Below are positions 15,101 through 27,100 of a stretch of DNA of 64,000 nt, piece after piece; position 1 is the stretch's first letter; every line of letters starts with the position of its first letter. Below the pieces are notes generated by a model. The model was not told where the DNA came from. It saw only the letters and a list, made by a program, of their open reading frames with translations, and ran no database searches. The stretch covers positions 149,515,009 to 149,579,008 of the forward strand of contig NC_134834.1 in assembly GCF_004210375.1 (NCBI RefSeq). Direction: 5' to 3'. The translations under genes were made by a program, and so were the position numbers. The stretch is from Tachypleus tridentatus. Its lineage: Eukaryota > Arthropoda > Merostomata > Xiphosura > Limulidae.

Positions 15101-18100
15101 AATAGTAGAGTGCAGAAAGTTAGGCTTGAAAAGGTGTTAATAATAAATATATAGCTTGGTCAGTACCATTCTCGGCTATGGTTCTGAGGTTCATCTTTAT
15201 ACCAAAAACAAACTGAATTCTGCAATCTGTTTTTGGATGTCCCTTCCAGCTCCCAACTATAACTACCTCACCATCCTTTACCACTCATGTATTCATCCAA
15301 TCATTCTAAAAACCAATCACCTTGTTTTCAAAAGTAATACTTTCTAAATTGCAGACAAATCTTACGCTAACAAAATTTTAATTTATGACTCTTTGTCCTA
15401 TCGTTTTCACTTCTAAATACAAAAAGTTAGATAAATCTATACCATCAGTATCCTTAATAATTATAAACACCTTAATGAAATCCCCTCTGACCCTTTATCT
15501 CTCCACAGAAAACAAGTTTAGAGATTTTAAATCTCTCCTGATAGGACAATTCCACCTTCCTAGTGGCTCTTCTCTGAACCTTCTCCAAGAATTCAATGTT
15601 CTTCTTGAGAAAGGGAGCTAAAAACTGGGCAGTACTCTAAATGCAGCCTCACAAGTGATTTATATAGTCAACCAATAATGTTACTTATCTTGTATTCAAT
15701 ATTTCTTCAGATGCTACTTAAAATTCAATTAGCCTTATTCCTAGCTACAATACATTGTTTATATGACTTAAGTGGGTTTTTTTATGACAAAACCAAGATC
15801 TTTTTCCTCAATGACAGTATTTAATGTGTTTCCATTTAAATTACAGCAATAACTTTAATTGAGAAAACCTATGTGCATCACCATTCATTTTGAGTAGTTA
15901 AATATCATTTACCACGTGTTGGCCAGCACATCATATCTCCCTGTAACATCTTTGATACAGTTAGCCAATCCCAAATATCTTAAGTATGTAATGTTTTAAC
16001 TCATTTCTCTAAGATACGTTTTGTAGTTGTCTATTCTTGTATATATCAAGAATGTATACATCACTAAACATCAGATATCATTGAATTTGTTAAGCAGAAT
16101 ATAATTAGTTCTCATATCTAAACACGCATATATACATAAGTGCGTATAACTACCTTCTATACCTTAAAACACGTGAATATATATGTACAATACACTTAGA
16201 TACAAGTGTATTGTACATAATTAACTTCTACACCTCACCACACACATATATGGAAGTGTATATAATTATTTCCCTATACGTGTATTTTTAAGAGTTTTCG
16301 ATATTTGTAATGTAAGCAAACACTAACATGAAATAGCAAGTTCCGTGTTAATTTCAATGAAACGTTATTTTCACTCCAAACATAGTATGTCACATGAGTT
16401 ACAATTAAATGAATGGTTTTATAGAAAAATCATAATACTGTTTCTAAATTACTCATCTCTATATAACACAGAAAAGCACAATTTCTCAGACATCAGAGAC
16501 ACAGAGAAATTTACAATACTTCCCCCCCCAACCATTATAAACCATTATATCATTTATGTGTAATTAAGCACAAAAGGTACACAGTGCTATGTCCACCATG
16601 AGCAACAATTTTTTTTAACTCTTATTTATCCCTAGACTTACCACTGTCCCACTAGGGAGACAAAATATTGTTTAAATTATACAACTGTACCTAAATCTGT
16701 AGAGAATTCTCTTTCCGTCATCAATTTTTGTAAAGAAGAAACTTAACTGTATAGTGTTCAAATTATTATTGAGCATACCAGTCACTGTATGACTCATTAT
16801 AGTAGTATTTATCTTAGATGATATTACCAGAAATAGTAACCTCATACAATAGTTATTTTCAGATTAGATGAAATGTTACTGCCGATTTGATGTTCTTGAA
16901 TGGTAGGTTATCCGACATAGAATTAAAGGAACAGTTCAATAACACAAAGAATCGGAACGATAAACCTACTCTTCCGATTTTATCCCATTCAGGTCACTAC
17001 CCAGAAAGTCCGAGTAGGGGCCATTGTTCACTACATGCACCGCCCCTCCAGAGTTTGGAAGCTTGCCAGCATGGATGGCTGCACGACACACTGAGGAAAG
17101 TTCGTGGTATATGGCTGTACCCCACACAGTACCAGCTGTCAAAGAACAGCCAGCAGGACAGTGGATCCTAAAGAAACAATACACAGTATAGAAAGTATAC
17201 TGGACAATGGATTAACCTGTGACATATAATAGTGTATCAGACAACTGATTAACGGTAACAAACAGTTGAGTACCAGATAATGAATTAATTATAATACAGA
17301 AAAGTGTAGTTGCACACATTTAATTTGTCTTTTTGTTAATCTGATGATGACCTTAAAAGGTCAAAATGTTATTCTCTACTTTATTTTAATACCCATACCA
17401 GCCATCTTGAGGTACAGACAATTAATTAACTGTTACACAAAACAGTGTATCAAATAATGAATTAATTAGAAATGTTAAGTTATGATATTACTGATACAAT
17501 ACGTCCACAAGGATAATAGACTTAGTCTCAGAAAGGTGATTCATAAATATAAATAAATGACAGCACATTTCTTAAAGTATGTAAGTAATACAATGTTATC
17601 TCGTTTTATAAGAAACATATCTTTACGATTACCTGACAGGTTCACCAACATCATCCAAGAAGTCTACAGCTTTACTGTCACAGTCAACCTCTCTGTCTGC
17701 CACTAATTAGAAATGAAACACAGACACTAGATACAATATGCTGCTTTCAGTAGTTCACAAAACATAACACTGGCATCAGTTATGATATCACTACAAGATA
17801 TGTTATTTGTTCTTTTCAGGACTGAATTCTAAAAACATTTAAGTCCAACAAATTAAACTTTTTTCTACAAAACGAATCCAATCATTAAAATTTATTACAG
17901 AATTATCAACAAAATAAAATCACAAATACAATATTGACACTACTGAAGTTTTAATTAAATATTTTACCTTTAACACAGGATGGCTGTGATCCTGACCAAG
18001 ACCCATCAGGGTTACATTTTAAGGTGTCAAAACCCATCAAGAAGTTATTACCCGAACACGTATAGGTCACTTCAGTGCCTTGAGGAAACTGACCATATTT

Positions 18101-21100
18101 TTGTTCCAGGCCAATTTTAACCTTGTGTTCAGCATGGCTTACAGGATCAAGGTCAGGACAGAAGACCAACTTCTCTGTGATTGAGTGAAACAGAGATAGA
18201 AATGTTTGAGAAACAATAATAAACTTAAAACTAAAGTATCATTATTAGTAATCAATGAAGAAATAATTAATTATCTTTTTTCCTTTGGTTAACTATATCA
18301 TAAAATACTAAACACATTTCAATTTTATATCACCTGTAGAGGTTCACTACATTGGTGTGCTCCAATAAACACTATAATAGCAACAGCAAGTGTCATAAAA
18401 TCCAGTCAAGAATGTTTTGCACAGTCTAATAAACATCATGATACTAATGAATTTAAATCAATGAATGTCATGTAAACATGGTATTACAGTGGAATACCTC
18501 ATAGAAGTCCTTCATTGGAGTTAGTTCTGAATCACATCATTGTGGTACTACAGTCAAAGACCTTACAGAACTTCTTCAGGGCAGTTAATACTGAAGCATA
18601 CCCTTGTGGTACTACAGTGAAAGACCTTATAGAACTCCCTCATAGGAGCTAGTACTAAAGCACATCCTTGTGGTACTATAGTGGAAGACCTTATAGAACT
18701 CCTTCATGCAAGTTAGTACTAAAGCATATCCTTGTGGTGATACAGTGGAAGACCATATAGAACTTCTTCAGGGAAGTTACTATAGCAGCACATCCTTGAA
18801 GTACTAATGTGGAAGACCTTTTAGAATGTCTTGAATAGAGTTAATACTGAAGCAAATCCTTATGGTACTACAGTGAAAGACCTTATACAACTCCTTCATG
18901 GGAGTTACTGAAGCATATCCTTGTGGTACTACAGTAGAAGACTGGTTTGATGGTTGGTTTGGTGTTTTAAAGCATAAAGCAGCTAGGCTATCTGCACCAA
19001 ACATCTGGTAAAAAGTTAAAGTAAATTTAGTAAAATTCATAAAAGGAAATTGAGGTAAAACAAAACAAAGTTTAAAAAAATATAAATAGCATTAAAACCA
19101 ATGTTTACATCTTATCTATAGCGATAAGAGAAAAACTACAGTAATACAAGTTGTAAAGGACTTTCTGTAGCATAACTGTAATTATCATAACTCACCAGGA
19201 AGACTAACAGATAAGTTCAAAAACCACTGTCAGTCACCTGAAGATGGCCTTTCCAGTTCTGGTTTGAAGTTATTTAATGTCATGGCCATTTTCTAATATC
19301 AAATCAAACTAAATGGACTTTGATTCTTAATAGGGAATAACATTAAAAAAGTCTAATGTAAAAACTTAAAAAGCATTAAAATGATTAATGGTCTTTAAAA
19401 ACCAAAAACATTTCCAAGGTGGACCGTGTCACCATCACCAATAACAGAGTCTAACGTTATGGATAAATACATTTTGGGACAAAACATGTTTAAAATGGTG
19501 CTGTTGTTGAGAGTGAGTCACAACAACAGCAAGACAGTAAAATGTGGCTTATTGTGACCTGAGTGTTACACAGACAACACACTGGTGTGTCAGTCCCAGA
19601 TAAAAAAAAACAATGAGTTAAAAAACTGTGACCAATGCTTAGTCTAGTTAGAACAACTCTCTTTCCAATCCTTACAGAAGCAAGAGAGCCAAAGTCCAAT
19701 ATAGGGTTTTATTTGGAAAAGCTTGTTTTCATGTTGCTCACTCCAAATCGATTGCCAACTGGCATGGAAACGAACCTTGAATACAGGACCATAGTCCATG
19801 TATAGAACAGGCACAGCAGTGATAGTGCCAAAGCAGATAGATTTAGCTGCGGTGCCCGGTGAGCTCGTTCCCGCAAATACCAACGTGGCCTGGTATCCCG
19901 AAAAACTGGATAGAAGCAGATGTCATAGAGAAATGGGCCAGTTGGTTTTGAATATCAGCAAGAACAAAGTGTAAACAAATATGAAGCAATTACAGGGTCA
20001 GTAGAGAACTAAGCAAGTCAGCATAAATAGTGCAGTTGGAGTACTGCTTAGCTTTTACGTGATCCAGGACAAGAGAAATGGCGTACAGTTCAGCAGTGAA
20101 CACAGAAGCTGTAGAGGGGATTCTGCGCGCAACCACCAAACCAAAACAAACCATGGCAGAGCCCACAGAGTTACCTGATTTGGAACCATCCATATAAATT
20201 GGAATGGAAAGATTGTTCGAAAGACATTCAGTAAATACAAGACGGTATTTCCAATTGGGAGTATCTGCCTTTCTCAGATGACTTAAAAAAAGGTCACATT
20301 TGGGGACTGTAATAAGCCATGGTGAGATGGGCTGATCAGTGGATTCTGCAATGTTATCAAAGGACGACCCTCTTCATCCAATTGCGCCTGGACATGAAGG
20401 CCAAAAGAAGCAATGGCAAATCGTCCGTTCTGAAAAAAGTATGGCCCATCAAGGAAGGAAAACACATCCCCAGGTGGAATGCTTTGGTAAGGAACAAAGT
20501 TTTGAATAATATAGTAAAGACAGTTCCAAATGGCAAAGGTGCAGAGAAGGTTCATGAGATTCTACATATAAGCTCTGAACTGGAGAGGTGTAGAAAGCCC
20601 CAGTGCAGAGCCAAAGTCCTTGATGATGAATGGGGTCCAGCATCTTTAAGGCCAAGGGTCTGGCAAAGCCATAGACCATTGATCCATAGTTGAGTTTCGA
20701 TTGAATAAGAGCATGATATATCTTTAACATAGAACATCGATCTGCTCCCCATGTGGCGGAAGAGAGGACACGAAGGATGTTCAATCCTCTTGTACATTTG
20801 ACCCGCAGCTGCTTGATGTGTGGTATGAAGGTCAGCTTACAGTAAAAGATAAACCCCAAGAACTTTCTCTCAGGGACCACAGGCAGCACAATTTCACCAA
20901 TATGGAGTTCAGGATCAGGGTGAATACCCCATTGATGGCAAAAGTGCATGCAAATGGTTTTAGAGAGAGAGAAGTTAAAGCAGTTTGCTGTGGTCTGCTT
21001 CAGTAAACAATTGAGGGCAGTCTGTATCTGTTGCTCAATATACCTCATGTTCAACAACTGACATTAGATGTGAAAGTCATCAACAAAGAGCCCATTTGCA

Positions 21101-24100
21101 ACAGTATGAAGGAATTATTCACTGATTGCATTAATCTTTATGATGAAAAATTCGACACTCAAAATACAGCCCTGAGGGATTCCAAGTTCCAGTAGAAAAG
21201 AACAGAAAAGTGTCAAACTCACACGAACTTGGAATCTCCTGTCAATTAAAAACATTTTTAAATAAAAATGGGCAAATGGCCACGTAATCCATATATATGG
21301 AGATCTCCCAAATGCCATACCTCCATGTTATATCATAAGCCTTCTTAATGTCAAAGAATATTGATACAAGATGTTGTTGTTTAAGAAAGGCTTCTCTGAT
21401 TGATGTTTCCAGTCAAATCAGGTGGTCCACAGTGATACTCCAGGTATCAGCTACTTCCTGGCCATTAGAGAGCAAGATCAAGAGGGGACAGAATTATATT
21501 GCTCACTGACCTTTCAAATCCTGTCCCATACGACTTTGGAACTGGTGGTAGAAGATATGCTGGTTGTGAATTTAATCTGAGATTCCTTCTGGCTTTGACA
21601 TCTTACCCACCAAGCATGTGCACAGGCCTGCTGGAAAGCAATACGGTTCAACAGTGTGGAATACCTATGAAAAGTATCCCAGGCTCATTTTTGAGCCTTC
21701 CGTGCAGACAAGATTCCACCATGGATGAGGATATCGTGGGAAATGTGTCGAGGTTTTAGGAATACACTGAGCAGCTGCTTGTATAATACAGTTAGTTACT
21801 GCTGCCACATAGTCGTCTTTGATGGCTTACAGATGATGGCAGGATTAAGTTCTGCGAGAGCAGTAAAAGAGGGCCAGATTGCTTGATCCAGCTTCCACCG
21901 GGATACATGGGTTAGGTGGCATAAACCATGTGGATTATTGTCAACCCTCCACGAAAAACAGGAGAATAGTGATCAATAGCAGTAAAGGACTAACTAGGTG
22001 CATGAAAATAAGTAAAAGAACCAGTACTGAAAAGAGAAAGGTTGTGATCAGAGAGCATATGCTCTACAGAGTGACCCCTTCTATCAATATCAGCACTTAT
22101 CCAGAGGGGATGATATCCTTTAAAGTCCCCCAGGATTAAAAAGGGAGACAGCAACTGTTCAATGAGAGCATCAAGGTCTGACTGATCATAGGTCTCTCCA
22201 GGCAACAGGAAGAGAGAACAAACAGTGATGGTATGACACAAGGAAACACAGATGGCTATGGCCTCCAAGGGTGTGTCGAGTGGCAAAGTCAGGGTGGGCA
22301 CATGCTGATCAAACAACAGTGCTATCCCTCCATGCACTCATTTATCACACAGCCTGTCATTTCTGTACAAAGAAAACTGTTAAAAGGTGACTGTATTGGC
22401 AGGTTTCAGAAATGTTTCCTGTAAGGAAAGACATACAGGATGGTAGGAAGCAATCAGTGTTTTGATGTCATCCAGATTAGAATGTAAACTATGACAGTTC
22501 CATTGTATCATGGTGGACATTTTTATTTATGTGTTGGTGAACTGGGTGGAGGACCCTTCTATTTATGACCACGTCTTTATCCTTTACTGTCTTTATTCGA
22601 GGGAGGTCTATCAACCTCCATGGACCCTGCCTTGGGTCGACTGGGTAGGTCTTTGCTGTTGGAAGAGGATTCCAGTGACAAAGGATGTGAACAAATGATC
22701 GTTTTGCATCTTGAGGTGGGAGAAGAAGATGTACCTGAGGAAATGCTTGTACCCAGAACCATAGGAAGTGGATCTTGGGATTTGCTGGAATGTATGTTAG
22801 GGACAGAGATGAGTGTTGAAGTTTACTCATCAACATTTTTAATAATGGAGGTCAAAATACTTTTCATTTGGGTTGAGAATGATTCTTTTGGAGGCACAGA
22901 GAGATCCATATGCACTACCACTGTAGTAGTGGAATGAAGTGCAGCAGCATACGTCTGATATGAAGTGGTGGAGATTAACTTTCAAGCCTCAGGGTATGTA
23001 ATGTTATGAATCATTTTCAAATGATGCACCTCTTTTTCTTCCAACCACTTAGGGCAAGAATGAAAGTAGGACTGGTAATAGCAATTGCAATGATACAATG
23101 AGAGTTCGTTTCACACTCATAGGCATTATGGTCCTTGCCACCACAACCAGAACATGTCAAGGATCCATAACATGATGTCTTCAAGTGTCTGAATTGCTGA
23201 CACTGGAAACATCTGAGAGGGTTTGGAATGTATGACCATACCCTGCAATTAAGATAACCTGCCTTAATGGTGGCAGGTGGACGTGGTTATGTAAATGTCA
23301 GAATGAGGACACTGGTCAGCATCGTAATTTTATCTTTGCAAATGGAGATACGCCTCACTGCAGAAACTCGGTAAGTGGAGAATCCACCAAGACTCTCCGA
23401 GTCAGGGATGTTCTTCAAATCCCTCTCAACAATAACTACTCGTGATTAATTCAAAGTAGCATGAGGTGTAACCTCAATAGGTATATCCCCAATTGCCTTT
23501 GAAAGCAAGAGGAGTTCACTGTGTTGAGATGTAAATGTTTCCACCAATATTTCACCAGATTGAAGCTTCTTTACTGACTTTGGAGGGCCAGCAAGTCCCT
23601 CTAATCCCTTCTGGATGAAAAAGGAAGACATTTGCCCTAAAGTTTGTCTGAAAGAGAATGTACTATAAGAAAATGAGGTACAACAGGTGTTACAGATGTT
23701 GAAGATTGCTGCTCAGAATCTTCAAGACATGGTTGTTAACCTATGGACTGTTTTTTCACTATTTTATTAAAATTGTTTTTGGAGGATCCATAAAAAAGGA
23801 ATATTTCAATGTCCACTGACCCCACCTACCATGGAGCCCTACGAGGGGATGCACTACGATGCCAAACAAGGACATTGCAGCAATGCCAGGGTTTCTTGAG
23901 CACTATATTCAAACACCAGCATCACATACAATCTCCATAACACCTGTTGAGAACATCCAACACTGGTACTTGGTTGATCCTAGCCAAAGTGGACCAGCCG
24001 AATGACCCAAGGGGGGCCACTCCAAGGTTATCCATCTACAGAAATTCAAGGCCAAAGTGGTGTGTTAGGGTTGGACTCCTCAACCACCAAAATCCTCCTC

Positions 24101-27100
24101 CTCCCCTTCATGGGTCACCATGCACAGCAAACAAGTTGGGTGGATGGTTAGATCCCAGGGGATGTACTCTAAAAGAACAGAACCTTCCCTGGGAAGTCCC
24201 CTCATCACATACAGGAATCCACATCAAGGGGTACAGTGGAAGACCTTAGAGAACTCCTTCATGAGAGTTAGTACTGAAGCACATTCTTGTGGTAATACAG
24301 TGGAAGACCTTATAGAACTTCTTCAAGGGAGTTAGTACTGCAGCAGATCCTTGTGGTACTACAGTGGAAGATGTTATAGAACTTCTTCAGGGGTATTAGT
24401 ACTGAAGCAGATCCTTGGGGTACTATAGTGGAAGATGTTATAAAACTTCTTCAGGGATGTTAGTACTGAAGCAGATCCTTGTGGTACTGTAGTGGAAGGC
24501 CTTATAGAACCTCTTTAGGGGAGTTAGTACTGAAGCAGATGTTCATCTAATGCAGTGGAAGAAATCCTTACAAAATTTCTAAACGAGGAATTATGAAATG
24601 TCAGGTCAAAGTCCATTAACAGAAATGAGAAATAGGAACTGACCACGATACCCATTATCACCTTACACCCCCACATTATGTTATCATTGAAGGAGGAAAA
24701 TATTAAATTTGTCTTGTGCAATTAAATATAACAAGCTTGCTTAGATTACTGCCAGTAATTGAGATATTCATAGACTTTTTGTTATAGAGCTTTTACCTGT
24801 CCCCATCATGATGTTGAAAGTCACAATTGTAGCAAATGTAATACTGAACCAATCATGACCAAAATGAAAATATGAAAAAAGTGTAACATACCAACATTCT
24901 GTAGAATGTTTTGTACAATGAGATAGATAAAATGGTCTTCCCTATTTTACATACTATTTCAGTTGAGGTACACATTTTCCTATCTGAATCATTTTTTAAA
25001 TTGTTCTCATCCTGTATATCGGCTCTGTTAACTCCAGTGAATGTGTGTTTGGAATTCGGACTTAATGAGTACCCAGCTCCTGCCCCTTCAGGCCCCACCC
25101 ACACAACTACTATGCAACAAAGGCATTACTTAAAATATACATATCTTAATAAAAATTACTTTTATTTAGTAGGGCATCCATATTTCACTCTGATTTAGAC
25201 GTAACCAAAATACTAGTCACTTTACACTATTCCAACTGACTAGTCTGCCCATAAGAAACATTTTTGAGCATTAAAGATTTATTTGGTAAAGAAACACAAT
25301 TTTTGTGATGGATGAGTTCAAAGGAGATTGGCTGTACTTGTGAGTCAACGTACACTTATGGCCACACCACTTACCAGAAACTACTGTAACAAGTCTATTC
25401 TTGACTTGGAAAATAGACTATAAATCACATGGTAGTTATCATTTTAAGAGGGAAATGGTAGCTACAGTCAATGCCCTCTGACCTGTGTGCATGTGTTAGT
25501 TGAAAATGGAGAAAATTAGAGAGATGGTAATCACAGTTGAAGCTATCCAATTTGGGTGTGTTGGTGGAAGACAGAGAAAACCAACTGGAAAAGTTTACTC
25601 CTGTTACAATAAAGTTTTATATATCAGATTTCCTGACAATCATTAAACGTTAGGATCATTACACACCAACCCTAAATTTAATGCAAGTGATGCAAGATGT
25701 TGATAATCTACCCCTGTTTGTATACATCACTATCACCAAACAAAAACATACTCTGATTCTGAACTCCATCTGGGATGTGTACATAATCCTGTGATGGCTG
25801 AGGTCAGGATCTTAAATCTTCTCTTTAATAATATTCTTACATTTATTCCATGTATTAAGCAGCTTAAAGTCATGTACACACAGTCACTCTTTCCTCTCTT
25901 ATATCTCTTTGGTAACAGATGTTTCTTATTTCTGATTGGGCAGGACAATATATTGCTGGCCTATGCTTCAAACAGATATTCTGCATTGGAGATTGTGACC
26001 TCGGTATATTACTAAGGAGCATTCCTCACTGTATACTGTAAAACAGCAACCTACCTGACAACATAAATGCTTTCATTCCTCAGTCGACCATGTTATTTGC
26101 AAATATAAAGTTATTTAACATTAATTTTTTTACTTTTGTGCTTGAGCACTTTTAAATGGGATGAGTCCAACAGTTGATCCAGTTGTTAAATCAAATGCTT
26201 ATATTCAACATCTTGTTATTGCCATTCTCAATTTGATCATTTGCTGTGTCACCAAAAGAAATCATAACATTCCGCATTGAAAGTTCCGATATCTTTTATT
26301 GAACATCTGTTGAGTTAGTCTACCATGCTAAGGCCTGGCATGGCCAGGTAGTTAGGGAGCTCTGCTTGTAACCTAAGGGTCATAGGTTCAAATCCTTGTC
26401 ACACTAAACATGCTCTCCCGTGGGAGCATTGCAACATGAAGACAGTCCCACTAATTCATTGGTAAAAGAGTAACCCAAGAGTAGATAGTGGGTGGTGACG
26501 ACTAGCTGCTTTTTCTTAGTCTTACACTGCTATATTAAGGATGGCTGGCACAAATAACCCTGTTGTAGTTTTGCACAAAATTCTAAAACAAACAAACTAC
26601 CATGCTAACATTTAGTGATAGCATGAAATAAGGTGACTGACTCTGTGTGTTCCTTCAATGTTTGTCATGGCTTTCATTATACTTTAAAAGAGTCCTTTTA
26701 CAGGAGAGATTTACACAGTCTCACTTGTTCTGTATCACATTAAACCTAAGCAGTACCACCACCATATTATCTGTTCCAGAGATTCCCAAACTCTAGTATA
26801 CATTTCAATGGTGGTACATGCAACTAATATCAATATAAATCAAATTATTAATGTTAAAAGTTATAAAACTTCTAATAAGCCCAATCTGAATTTCCCGCAT
26901 ACTTCTATACACTCTATTCCCCTCACTCCTAAGCTCTCTTTCTGCACACGTAAGGGTTCTTTTTTCTCCAAATTGATAAGAATCTCACCTCATATTCTTC
27001 AATTGTGCCAAAATGAATCATTCCTTTTAATTGGTGACTGCTGAAAATATAAAGTTTTGCTACTAGCATTTTTTGTTTTTTTTTCTTTTTATTAGTCCTG

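Larger units (their letters stand above)
14916..16969 (-). other. Factor C intron 9
   Basis: 2.1 kb. It contains an old interspersed repeat (about 15400-15990), a perfect hairpin (16184-16217) and a SINE family 2 fragment (16562-16607). No exon-like conserved coding is seen. Confidence 0.8.
18943..24232 (-). mobile_element. I-superfamily non-LTR retrotransposon (LINE), decayed, 5.3 kb
   Basis: The element reads right to left: a leader region, ORF1 with CCHC knuckles, then ORF2 with APE endonuclease, reverse transcriptase, RNase H and a C-terminal CCHC. It sits inside the 64-bp minisatellite. The flanks TACAGTAGAAGAC (18930-18942) and TACAGTGGAAGAC (24233-24245) look like a 13-bp target duplication with one mismatch, or array units that happen to match. 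The 3' end carries GTGCAGATAGCC and ends in CCAAACCAACCATCAAACC. Both ORFs contain frameshifts and stops, so this copy is inactive. Domain order with RNase H points to the I/LOA/R1 group rather than RTE or CR1. Confidence 0.92.

Noticed and set aside
20319..20693. Plus-strand open frames of 60-124 codons inside 19000-23000.
   Set aside because: They are antisense to the LINE ORF2 and ORF1, whose domains are readable on the minus strand.
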